Source: Pseudophaeomoniella oleicola
Lineage: Eukaryota; Ascomycota; Eurotiomycetes; Phaeomoniellales; Phaeomoniellaceae
NCBI GenBank assembly: GCA_003868215.1
Contig: QWDQ01000024.1
Span: forward strand, 124,001-188,000
Reading direction: 5' to 3'
Length of the DNA: 64,000 bases
The notes beneath the pieces were generated by a model. The model searched no databases and was not told the origin of the DNA. It worked only from the letters and a program-made list of their open reading frames with translations. The stretch's first letter is position 1; every line of letters begins with the position of its first letter. This document shows, one piece after another, positions 23,101-33,501 of this stretch. A program made the position numbers and the translations under genes.

Positions 23101-26100
23101 CCTCATTCGGCATTGCAGGGGCCGTTGAAGCAAATTTTCGAGAGATCTTCAGCTGAAACGCAAAGAATCGTGCCTGCTTACCTGCCATCTCTCAAGAGAT
23201 TTGAAGATGGCATGCAAAACCTTCTCGACATGTGCGGATCGCTGTTCTGCATGAACTCTGCCGTCGACTTGAACACGGTCGGCGCGCTTGACATCCTCGA
23301 GAACAACGACCACCGCTATGTCTATGGATCTGTCTGCCACGACCTGCCTCCATATCAATACAACTACGGGACGGGGCCTCCAAATTACTACGAGAATCGG
23401 ATCAGCAAAGAAATCAAGAGGCGGAAATATCTTCACCACGATCTCCTCGGTGTGCTCCAAATAGGTTCCCCGAGGGATCGCGCGGTGTGGCGGAACATGT
23501 TGCGGGTGAAGGACGTGCCGTGGCTGAAAGATCACAAGGTACAAAGTCAAACATATTGTTCTATTATTGATGATACGCTGACTATGTTCAGTTAATCCCA
23601 AACGCTGTACTACCGGCATCTGGCTACATTTCCATGGCTGCAGAAGCGTCGGCACAATATCTCGGCCTGGACGGCGACGCAAGGAAGACCGCCTCATTTG
23701 TACTGAGAAGCGTATCAATCAAATCCGCAATGCAGCTGCCAGAGGACGAATTAGGTCTCGAGGTCATGCTATCTTTGCAAGTTTGTTCCACAGCGCCAGA
23801 ATGGCTGGAGTTCACCATCTCATCCGTTGTACAAAATCCGACGACGTGGACGAAACATGCAACCGGTATGATATCAGCGAGACCTGGTGTACCATCTCGA
23901 AATTCAACTCGTCTCAACGTTCCAATGGACCCGCGAGTAATTGATGTCGAGGATTGGTATGAGAAATTTGCCGAGATCGGTCTCGGATACGGGCCATCAT
24001 TTCAAGGTCTGACGGAGTTGCTATCACACCCGGTCAAGAATATTGCGACAGCGAAAGTAAATCTATACACTACCGAGGGAATGTTTAAAGGGCCTGAATC
24101 CCCCTACATAATACATCCAGCATCATTGGATATCTGTCACCAACTTGCACTCATTTCGTGCCATGGGGGACAAACCGGCCGGATCAAACACGCTTTCATC
24201 CCCGTCTTTATTGAAGAGATGAGCGTGCGGAGCTGCGAGGCCAGTGAAACGTGGGGCACTGGTCTTGCAGCCGGCCGGCTCAGTGGACTGAGAGGGGCTC
24301 AGGCAGATGTACAGCTCTTCAATCAATCCGGGGAATTACGTTTGGAGATCAACGGTCTTCGGTGTGTAGCTCACCCTGGAGGCACGAAAAGTACTGCTCA
24401 ACTTCCAAGTCCGTACGCTCGCTTGGTATGGAAACCAGATATTGCGTCTCTTTCGTTCGATCAAGCGAAGCACCTTTTCCCACCTACGTTGCCGCTGCAC
24501 GCTGTGCAGTCGACTTTTGATGACATGGACAAAGTCTCGAATTACATGATCATTGATATCGCGCAGCGATATAATGACCTGGTTCCTAAGGAAGACCATC
24601 TCCAGAGGCTTTTGGCTTGGACGCGACGTCTTGCGGTCCAAAACTTGCCATATGCTGAAGAAGCCCGCGGGAAGACGAGCGAGGATCGTCTGTCATCCAT
24701 CGAAGGCTTCTGCACCTCTTTACATGATGTCGTCGACGTGAAGCACACCAGGCGTATCTTTGACAACATGCACGACATCCTTTGCGGAAGGAAGAGTGGA
24801 GTTGAGATAGCGCTCCAAGACGGCCTTTTAGCGGAGATGTATGCCTCGGGGATAGGTATCTCTGCGGCGTATCCCCAACTCGAGCGCTTGTTGGACCTGC
24901 TGGGCCATCAAAATCCGTCTCTGAAGGTGCTGGAAATCGGTGCTGGGACTGGGGCTGCCACGCAGATCGCGATGCGGGCCCTTGGTGCCGAGTCCTCCAG
25001 CAGACGATACAAAAGCTATACCTTCACCGACGTGTCCAGCGCCTTTACACAGAAGGCAGAACAAAAGTTTTCAAATTGCAACAACGTGACATATCGGCGG
25101 TTTGACATGAACAAATGTCCTATTGCGCAAGGCTTCGAGACAGACTACGACCTCGTGATTGCATCGGAATGCTTGCATGCCGCCAAAGACATCACGATCG
25201 CCCTGCAAAACGCCCGAAAGCTGTTGAAGGACCAAGGAAAAGTGATACTGATAGAAACTAAGCGGACATTGCTCGGTCACGGTCTTGCTTACGGTACGTT
25301 CCCTGACTACTGGAGAGGAGATGACGGTCAAGACTCTCCTTTCATGAGCACCGAACAGTGGGCACAAAGCTTAAAAGCCACTGGTTTCTCGGGGGTCGAT
25401 ATTGAACTCGATGATTACGAAGCACCACTGGGAGTGGCTTCGACAATTGTCACAACTGCCGTGGAGTTGGAACCAGAAAGGCCGATATCTCATGCACAGG
25501 ATACGGTACACATCGTGTTTCTGCATGAGCAGGGAACATTCCACAATACGTTGGCATCAGAGCTCTCCGAGAGAAGTCTCACGCCGGTCCTCACAAAACT
25601 AGATTCCTGCAGCTTACCGGACAAATGTAGGGTGATACTTACAATCGACTTGGAATCACGACTTGCCGATGCCGACGAGCACGAATTCGAGCAGATCAAA
25701 GCCCTGGTCAGACGGGCATCTTCGGTGCTGTACCTTGCCCACGGCGGCCTGCTTTCAGGCGCCAACCCGAAAGCGGCGATCGTGACAGGCCTTGTAAGGA
25801 TGCTGATCACTGAAAACACTCTGTCGCGGTATGGGGTATTTCATCTCGAAGCGAGCTCTGAGGCCGAGGACCACAGGATGGCTCGGCTGATCGCGAAGTG
25901 CGAATCTCGTATACATGGGGGTGATTTCGAACGCGAATTTGCGGTGCAGGATGGCGTGCTCCAGGTCAGTCGGCTACTTTTGGACCGTGACCTCAACCAG
26001 CGTTATCAATTGATGCATCATTCGGTGACGGGTCCGATCGAAGGACGCCTCCAAGAACATGGCCCGATGATGGTCGACTTCGAAACTCTAGGACTCTTTA

Positions 26101-28415
26101 GTTCCTTGTACTTTAGAAAGGACTGGTCGTTCGAAGTACCTCTGCTAGATGACTGGATCGAAGTCAAGACCACTGCAATCGGACTGAATTGGAAGAACAT
26201 TGGCGCTGCATCAGCAAAAGTCAACTTGGACGCCTTGAGCTCAGAGTGCTCCGGCGTGATCACAAAATGTGGAAAGTCGGTCCAGGGTCTCAAGCCGGGC
26301 GATTTAGTCTACGCCCTGGCACAGGGGAAATTTGGGAACTACGCCAGATTTCCTGCGTCTCACTGCCAATCTATGCCGACCTCCTGTGACTTCTCTCCCC
26401 TCGAATTGGCGTCGCTGCCGATAGTCTTCTGTACCGCGATCTATGGCCTCCAGCACCTGGCACGTCTCCGAAAGGGTGAAAGAGTGATGATACAATCGGC
26501 CACCGGAGGTTTAGGTCTCGCCGCTATCCAGATCGCGAAGTTAGTTGGCGCCGAGATATTCGCCACCGTGGGAGCCGAGGATAAGGCTCAGCATCTACAA
26601 GTACACGGCATACCCAAAGAGCGGATATTCACAGTTCGTGACGTCAATGCCACTGCGGACATGATGGCAGCAACGTCAGACAGAGGATTCGATGTTATTT
26701 TCAGCACGTCCACGGGTGCGATGATGCACGAGACTTGGCGATGCATTGCACCTCAAGGCCGCTTCATCGACGTCGGTCGCGTTGATGTGCAGAATTCCGG
26801 GACCCTTGCTTTGGAGATTTTCCAGCGCAATGTGTCCTTCTCCTCATTCGATTTGAACGTTCTGACCGCTCAAGATCCTGAGCTGGGTGGAGAGTAAGTT
26901 GCATCATATCGATTGATCACGGCATGCTGACCCTTTCCAGATTGATGCAGGAAGTGGGCAGGATGTTGGACCAAGGTCTGATTCGCCCGATCAGTCCGGT
27001 CACGAAATTCAATGTATCTGAGCTCGATCAAGCGCTTCTCTATTTCTCGAGAGGAAAACACACCGGCAAGATTGTCATTTCATTTGAGGATGAAACTGCA
27101 CAAGTCAAGGTACGTTTAAAGAAAAATCTGCATATCTCCATCATAGGAACCAACATAAAGACAGATGCTACCTCCTCCCCCTCGGGCCAGGTTTGATCCC
27201 GGAGCCCAGTACATCATTTTTGGCGGTTTGGGAGGACTGGGAAGAAGTGTCTTGCAGTGGATGGTCGACCGCGGTGCCAGAAACTTGACTGTATGCTCTA
27301 GGTCTGGTAACCATCCCATACAGGCGACAGGTCTGATCCAAGACCTGAAATCTCTGAATGTCAACGTGAAGTTCAGAAGCTGCGATATTGGTATGAAAGC
27401 ATCCGTTGATGAAACTATCAGGGTCACAGCGGCAGCGGGACCCATCAGAGGTATAATTCATGCCGCGGGCGAATTGAACGATGGATTGTTCGACACACTT
27501 TCATTCGATCAATGGAAGCGCGGCATCTCTGCCAAGATGCATGGTAGTATCAATCTTCACGAGGCCACGTTGAAGTACAATCAGCCACTCGACTTCTTCG
27601 TCATGACCAGTTCCTTCGAGGCCGTGGTTGCTTTGCCGACCCAAGCAGCTTACTGCGCAGCCAACAGTTTCCAAGATGCCTTCGCACGTTACCGTAGAGC
27701 TCGTGGCCTCCCAGCATGCGCCATCGCTTTTGGTTTGATCACCGAAGTTGGCGACGTCGGACAGACAACGATCGCAAGGCACATGATCCTTCGGAATGGC
27801 CTGTACAAAACCGGCGAATTAGAGTTTCTGAGGCTTCTGGAGGCTGCGTTCCTAGACACCCCTGTCACTGTTGGTGAGCGGCAAGGCCATTTTGACCCCC
27901 TCGCTGAGGCGCAGATCACGACGGGCCTGGAGCCCTTCAGGCTTGCAAAATTGGTACAGCAGGGGGAGGACACAGCAAATCCGAATCCACCACCACGATG
28001 GCGCTCGGATAAGAAATTTTCACACCTCGTTCAATCGATGGACGATCATGTCTTCTCGGCGAAGAAGCGACCTGATCAAAGGGACGCTCAGCATGCTGCG
28101 GCAATGTCAGCCTTGCTCAAATCGCTCGATGACGCCATGGAAAAGGGAACCCTCGACGACGCCACTCGCATCGTGAGCAAGTCGATTGTCGAAAGGACCG
28201 CAGGACTCATGTTCCTGCCTCACGAAAGTATCCGCACGAGCGAGTCGATCGCAGCATACGGCGTTGACAGTCTGATCGCGGTCGAATTCAGGAACTGGAT
28301 GATTCTCACATTCGAAAGCACGATCCCCTTGCTGAAGCTGTTGGACGAGGCGCTGAGTATCAGCGAGTTGGCCGCTTACATCGTTGAGGAAAGGAAGCAG
28401 AAACTGCATGCTTGA
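20169..28415 (+). CDS. Highly reducing iterative type I polyketide synthase (KS-AT-DH-MT-ER-KR-ACP)
   Basis: Core enzyme of the cluster, 2585 aa. Ten exons: 20169-20274, 20322-20793, 20844-21152, 21205-21418, 21476-21599, 21667-22182, 22244-23538, 23592-26893, 26941-27109 and 27165-28415; all phases agree. KS: IAIVGLGCRLPGG, active Cys200 in DTACSSS, His335 in ECHGTGT and His374 in KTNMGH. AT: GQGAQWQGMG, nucleophile Ser668 in GHSSGE. DH: His1011 in DHKLIPNAVLP (a Pro replaces the usual Gly), Asp1192 in HPASLD. C-MT: LEIGAGTG near 1460. ER: about 1845-2150 with SATGGLGLAA. KR: FGGLGGLG near 2185, MTSS and YCAAN near 2332. ACP: Ser2538 in GVDSL, close to the C-terminus. There is no TE, reductase or condensation domain, so product release needs another enzyme or occurs spontaneously. 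It uses malonyl-CoA, SAM and NADPH and should act in the cytosol. All catalytic residues checked are present. Confidence 0.95.
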
Positions 28416-28870
28416 TCTTTCTCTTTGTCTATTTCATTCTCTTTCTCGCTTTAAGTTATTTAGGGGTGTATGAGAATTGCTGGACAGCACCTCCACACTA
28501 GTCTCGCGCGCACAACCAGTCGTATAATTATGTCTTGCTCCAAAAGATAAGTTAGCAGCCGCACCAATGGTGTCTGTCTGTCTGAAACGGGAAGACTATG
28601 TATGTAACCTTACCCGGCGTAGAAGGAATTTTTGATAGGTAGGATCTACCTTACAAAAGTATTTAGTTAGGTAAATGTTTTTGGGGGTATTATACGTTTG
28701 TTGTCGTCTGAATCGTTAATGCTAATATCGAGTATATATATATATATATATATATGTGAGAGAAGGAAGAGGGGGAAAAGGCCATCTTTCCCTCCTCAAC
28801 CCTTTTTCCTAAGGTAACTTAATTACCACCTTACTTAACACACGCCCCAAAGAGAAAAATGCACCTCCAG
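28416..28870. other. Convergent 3' region between the PKS and the FRG1-like gene
   Basis: 455 bp with a TA microsatellite and TAGGTA words (28634-28650 and 28668-28673). No gene is seen. It probably holds both 3' UTRs and polyadenylation sites. Confidence 0.5.
28732..28755. repeat. (TA)n microsatellite
   Basis: Uninterrupted alternating TA run of about 24 bp downstream of the PKS, read directly from the sequence. Confidence 0.8.
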
Positions 28871-29896
28871 TCAATAAGCATATTTATCCCTCCCACTCTT
28901 CACCCTCAACCCCAACATCTCCTCCCTCAAATCCCCCTTGCGATACGCCTTCTTCAGACGCCGCACCTCGTCGTCGTCGAGTTTGCGCCCGACTTCCTTT
29001 TCGAGTTCCGAGCGCGAGATCTTTTCCTTGTCGGTTGTTTTCTGGGTCGAGAGGGCGAGAGTGGTGGGGTGGTGGGCGGATTGCATTCGGAGGATTAGAT
29101 AGGTTGTGGTTGTGGTGGTGGAAGAGGGGGAGGGGCCGTCGGAGCGGAGGGTAATTGTTTCGGGAGCTGAGGGGTTTTTTTGGGGAGCGGAAAGGTAGCC
29201 GGGGGTTAGGCGGGGGGAGTCGCTGGTGTCGTTTGGGGTGCTGCTGCTGCTTGGACTGCTAGTTTGCAGGACGAAGTGTCGGTCAGAGTGGTAGTTGGAT
29301 CCATCTGTTGTGAGAGATGACTGAATGTTGCTTAATGTGAACGTTTCGGCTTTGCTGACAGCAATGGATGTCGCACGTAAACCGCTGTGTTCGTCGACGC
29401 CAAGGTAGTTGCCATAACAGCTTTTGAAGCTGTACTCGACGGATTCTGGATTGTTATCGCCCACCTCCTGTTTTACGAGAGCCCCACTAGATGTACCGGA
29501 TGCTTGCACTCTTGCTTTTTTGCTCGCGGAGCTCATCGGGGTGTTGGTTCCGGGAATGCGCTGTACAATCCATACAGTGCGGACATCGTGGGGTTCTGCA
29601 GTTCCGGGGTCGCCTTCGATCATGTTCTCGAGTTTGGCCGCGAAGACCTTGCCGTTTGCATCTGTCGCAAGAGCGGTAGGAGGGTCCGTGGGCAGCACTA
29701 TTAACGTCGGGCCGGAGAGGTGGGAAACGCGGTCCAGGGATATCCAAGTATCGTTGACATCCGCGCCGCCTGAAGAGGGATTGCCTGGAGCCGAGGATGG
29801 CGGATCGTCTGTGACAATGTTGTCGCTATCTTCAAGCTTGCGCTTCTTGGTGTGTTTCTTGGGCTTGTCGCCCTTGAAGGTGAGGGGTTTCACCAT
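28871..29896 (-). CDS. FRG1-like actin/RNA-associated nuclear protein
   Basis: 341 aa, no intron needed. It starts with a lysine-rich nuclear-type N-terminus (MVKPLTFKGDKPKKHTKKRK), then has a beta-trefoil-like region with DTWISLDRVSHLSGPTLI and SFKSCYGNYLGVDEHSGL (the latter matching the FRG1 KSGYGKYLGI element). It ends with the family's charged tail KKAYRKGDLREEMLGLRVKSGRDKYAY, split here as RLKKAYRKGDLREEM and SGRDKYAY. Human FRG1 is a nucleolar protein linked to pre-mRNA splicing and F-actin. The fungal version carries Ser/Thr-rich insertions (about 195-245), so it is longer than the 258-residue human protein. Probably a housekeeping gene marking the right edge of the cluster. Confidence 0.82.
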   Translation of the reverse strand: MVKPLTFKGDKPKKHTKKRKLEDSDNIVTDDPPSSAPGNPSSGGADVNDTWISLDRVSHLSGPTLIVLPTDPPTALATDANGKVFAAKLENMIEGDPGTAEPHDVRTVWIVQRIPGTNTPMSSASKKARVQASGTSSGALVKQEVGDNNPESVEYSFKSCYGNYLGVDEHSGLRATSIAVSKAETFTLSNIQSSLTTDGSNYHSDRHFVLQTSSPSSSSTPNDTSDSPRLTPGYLSAPQKNPSAPETITLRSDGPSPSSTTTTTTYLILRMQSAHHPTTLALSTQKTTDKEKISRSELEKEVGRKLDDDEVRRLKKAYRKGDLREEMLGLRVKSGRDKYAY

Positions 29897-30423
29897 TGGG
29901 CAAGGCGACTTAGAGCAGTACCTCCTGGGTTTTGATTGTTGTTATAAGGTCTAGGTATGCTCAATGGTGATCGTCTTCCAATTTGAGATTGAACGCAGGG
30001 ACCCCGTTGATAGTAGAGGTCTTTGGCCTATTTGCTGACCACTGGGGATGTTCCTAGAGCGAGGTCCTTGGATGAGGACGTAGATTATACAATAGAGTGA
30101 GAATTAGAAGCGTTTGAATATACTGCAGTGACCAGTCAACATGTGGGGAAGCTCTTGAGAAATCGACGTCGCAAGTGAAGAGTCCCGCACCGCAGCCTTA
30201 CCCAACGACTTATCGATTTAGGCGTTCGCCTAATGGGGAAGCTCCCGATGCTTGATAACGAACCACTGGAATCGACTTATCTAGACCGGGCGCGCCGATT
30301 GGGATGAGGCGCCTTCGATCCATTTCTGTTGTGCCTTTCGTTAATCATTGTTTTCATTGATTTGACTCAGTCTTCCTTTGAAGAGTCTCTTCTGGCAAAT
30401 ACATTTGTACATCAGCCATCATA
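29897..30423. other. Divergent promoter region between the FRG1-like and dioxygenase genes
   Basis: 527 bp between two oppositely transcribed genes. Nothing further is recognisable. Confidence 0.45.
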
Positions 30424-31694
30424 ATGGGGAGTATCGGAGTCTCTATCCAGAATGGTAAAGCCGTGAGCGTGTCTCTGGAAGACCTCAAGTCAGGTCCGTG
30501 ATTTGGCCGTTATGTGCTTCCGTCTATGACTGACTATATCATCAGGTTCGATACCATTCTCTACGCTTGAAGAGGCATTTGGTCCGGACTCGCTCGGTAT
30601 CATCGTCGTGGAAGGGCTTCCGGAGAAGTTCCAAAAGCTTCGTTCCGAGGCGCTGGCGAATAGTTCTTATCTTGCTGGATTACCTAAGGACGAAATCTGT
30701 AGGTTGTCTCTTCCATCTATTCATAGTGCTTGTTCCATTGCTATCTGATGATACCTTTGGGATGTACCGTGGTAGTGACAGCAGTTTCGTTCGCGATTTA
30801 TATACCTAGTCTTCTCGGTATTTGGCTCATCCTTGTCTAGCTTCTTTAGAATCGCCCGAGTCAAAATACCTCGTTGGATGGTCCCATGGCAAAGAGACTC
30901 TTCGACCCGGCGTCGTCGACATATATAAAGGTTCATATTATATCAACTGTGCATTTTACCAAAAGGGCCAAACTGTACCCTACGATGCATCTTTTCCGGA
31001 ATATACATCACCCAACGTATGGCCTTCAAAAGAGTCCCTACCAACCTTCCGATCCTCGCTCGAGGAATTGATCACGCTTATCATTGATGTCGCTGGTCTC
31101 GTTGCCAGAGCTTGCGATCGCTATGCCGCAAAAACCATTCCCGAGTACAAGGAGGGCTACTTAGAACATGTCGTCAGAGGTAGCCTCACGACAAAAGCTC
31201 GCTTGCTTCATTACTTTCCCGAGGATTCCACTTCCCAGACAGACACGCCTGAGCCGAGTTATGACGACGATTGGTGCGCTACCCACAGGGACCATGGCTG
31301 TCTCACAGGTCTAACATCGGCAATGTTCGTCGATGAATCGTCATCTCCTCAACCGTTCTCACCCACAAACACGCTCTCGGAGCTCCCTTCCTCTCCCGAC
31401 CCATCCTCAGGCCTTTACATCCACTCTCGTTCTGGTGCTACAACCAAAGTCTCCATACCCCGTGACTGCCTCGCCTTCCAAACGGGCGAGACTCTAGAAT
31501 TGATAACGCAGGGGAAATTCAAAGCTGTACCGCATTTCGTACGAGGCGCTCGGGACACCGGAGGAAAGAAAGTCGCGAGAAACACGTTAGCGGTCTTCAC
31601 ACAGCCGAATCTGGAAGAGGTTGTTGAATCGGGCACCGGATTGACATTCGGGGAGTTTGCTAGGGGGGTGGTGAAGAAGAACACGACATCATGA
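30424..31694 (+). CDS. 2-oxoglutarate/Fe(II)-dependent dioxygenase (clavaminate-synthase-like)
   Basis: 358 aa from exons 30424-30493, 30546-30698 and 30841-31694 (introns of 52 and 142 nt, both in frame). The double-stranded beta-helix core shows the 2OG-oxygenase signature: the HxD iron ligands in ATHRDHGCLTGLTSAM, then LAFQTGETLELITQGKFKAVPHFVRG with the distal histidine, and the ARNTLAVFTQPN segment carrying the Arg expected to bind 2-oxoglutarate. N-terminal features (SLESPESKYLVGWSHGKE, GSYYINCAFYQ) match a conserved ascomycete family often annotated as clavaminate synthase-like. Substrate unknown. It stands 2 kb beyond the PKS but beyond the FRG1-like gene, so membership in the cluster is uncertain; the family is also present as a core gene. 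Confidence 0.85.
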
Positions 31695-32392
31695 GAAATG
31701 AGTATGTCGAACTCGAAAGTAAATAAATATACAAATCCACCTTGTAAGGAAAAGAGCAAAAGAAAAAACACAAAAGAAAGAAAAAAAGAAGAGGAATCAT
31801 CCGCGCATCTGATATGTAAATCACCCTGTATAACCATATCCATCGCTCCTTGATCACCTAAATCCTCGTCCAACCCCCAACCAACAAACCAACCAACCTT
31901 GAACCCCCCAATCCATCTATCCATGTACTGTAAATCCCGATCTCAGAAAGTGGTGTATCACGTAGTACACCACCACTAATTTCCCTTCTGGCGTGATCTA
32001 TCATCCGCTCACGCCATGTCTGTGGTGTTGTTTGTCCTTGTATTTGATTTCTAAGCAGAATCCCTATCAGGTATCTATCTACTCGTAGACAAATGCAGTA
32101 TTTTTGAGTATCCACATGTAAGTTACCATGCATAGATAGATAGTAGTTGGCTGATAACGCCACTGGGTATAGTAGAGACCTTTGATGCTGTTGTTGTTCT
32201 TGTTGAGTGGAAACATGGGAAATGGGGGAAATTTGATTTGTCATCGAGCGGGACAGGGGACAGAGCAAAGAGAGAGATGTGTAATTGATGTACGGGGAGG
32301 GAGGTTATATATATGTATATGGGGAGGAGTGGAAGGAAACGGTTTGGTGGCTTCGTTTCTTTCATTACATACACCTAGGTATTTCGAAAGTC
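31695..32392. other. Intergenic region, no gene recognised
   Basis: 698 bp. It is A-rich just after the dioxygenase stop (31730-31800, likely 3' UTR). A TATA-like stretch lies near its right end. Confidence 0.5.
32305..32319 (+). promoter_or_regulatory. TATA-box-like element upstream of the epimerase
   Basis: TTATATATATGTATA lies 74-88 nt before the ATG at 32393, a plausible distance for a fungal core promoter with a short leader. The assignment rests only on composition and position. Confidence 0.35.
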
Positions 32393-33445
32393 ATGGCACC
32401 AAATAAGACCGTCCTCGTTACAGGCGCGAATGGTTACATCGGTAACGCCGTTGCCCGCGCATTTGTACGAGCAGGCTGGACGACGTATGGATTGATTCGG
32501 TCGACGAGGTCGGCGACGGCGGTTGCGGCCGAGGAGATTATTCCTGTAATCGGGAGTATTGACGATGTGGGATCGCATGGGAAGATCTTGGAGGAGTTGC
32601 CGGCGACGATCGATGTTGTGGTGTCGGTGACAGAGGTCATCATGCAATACGTTCCGCATTATCGGAATATTGTCAGCCTGTTGAGGAGTGTTGCTGGAAA
32701 GAGTACGGCGAATGGGGTACGACCACTTGTTATCTTTACGTCCGGGTGTAAGGACTATGGTGTTGGAGCTCCTCACGGCAGCCCTGACCTCGTCTGCCAT
32801 ACCGAAGAAAGCCCACTCAATCCTCCAGTTTGGGCAAGAGATCGGGCAACCTACGCACTCAAAATCTTTGACAATGACGACGCTTTCTCAGCCGTCGTCA
32901 CCCGTCCTACAAATGTCTATGGCCGCTCTAGTAGCGTTTACATAGCTTTCTTCGAAGTTGCTGCGTCGGCTGCTGAGAGCGGAAAGCCGCTACTTTTGCC
33001 GTCGGACCCAAATACGATATGCAGCGCCGTTCATGTGGATGACTGTGCTGACGCATACGTTGCCATAGCATCACATCCCGATCGTACACAGGTGGAGGGT
33101 CAATGTTTCAATATCTCTGCTCACCGATACGAGGTACTCGATGAGCTTGCTCAAACGTTAGCGCGTGAATATAAGATTGAGAACGGCCTCAAGTACGTTT
33201 CTGAAGCGGAATTGGGACCGAGTGAGAACCCATGGCCTCCTTTCATCATCGACTTTCCTCAGTGGACCGGTTCAGAGAAGCTGAGGAAGCTAACAGGTTG
33301 GGCCAATAAGAGACCACTCTTCTCGGAAGCTTTGCATACCTATCGACTAGCATTTGATGCAGCGTCCCTGTTGGGACATGAGAACGTCGCGAGAGTCAAG
33401 ATGACACTTGACGGACTTGGCAGCTCGAAGAAGAGTAATAGTTGA
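32393..33445 (+). CDS. NAD(P)-dependent epimerase/dehydratase (extended SDR)
   Basis: 350 aa, single exon. The ATG at 32393 (MAPNKTVLVTGANGYIG) is preferred over an in-frame ATG at 32285 because the Rossmann TGxxGxxG motif then sits at the N-terminus and a TATA-like box precedes it. Other family features: TSGCKDYG (the catalytic Ser/Thr region), RPTNVYGRSS, and AVHVDDCADAYV in the C-terminal substrate domain. The usual YxxxK is not obvious; RDRATYALKIF places a Tyr and a Lys only three apart, so catalysis may deviate, or the protein may bind NAD(P) without epimerase activity. The substrate is unknown. It converges on NPR2 with only 56 bp between the stop codons. Confidence 0.8.
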   Translation: MAPNKTVLVTGANGYIGNAVARAFVRAGWTTYGLIRSTRSATAVAAEEIIPVIGSIDDVGSHGKILEELPATIDVVVSVTEVIMQYVPHYRNIVSLLRSVAGKSTANGVRPLVIFTSGCKDYGVGAPHGSPDLVCHTEESPLNPPVWARDRATYALKIFDNDDAFSAVVTRPTNVYGRSSSVYIAFFEVAASAAESGKPLLLPSDPNTICSAVHVDDCADAYVAIASHPDRTQVEGQCFNISAHRYEVLDELAQTLAREYKIENGLKYVSEAELGPSENPWPPFIIDFPQWTGSEKLRKLTGWANKRPLFSEALHTYRLAFDAASLLGHENVARVKMTLDGLGSSKKSNS

Positions 33446-33501
33446 GCAGGTAGACTTAAAATCACACCTGGTATAATCCTCGCCGCTTGTCGCCACAGGA
33501 G

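Noticed and set aside
7850-28415. Horizontal transfer of the PKS cluster
   Set aside because: Intron style and visible base composition resemble the flanking housekeeping genes; no mobile element borders the cluster itself. Not excluded, but nothing in the sequence supports it.
28871-29896. Plus-strand open frames at 29387-29954 as separate genes
   Set aside because: They are shadows of the FRG1-like gene on the opposite strand, which has clear family motifs.
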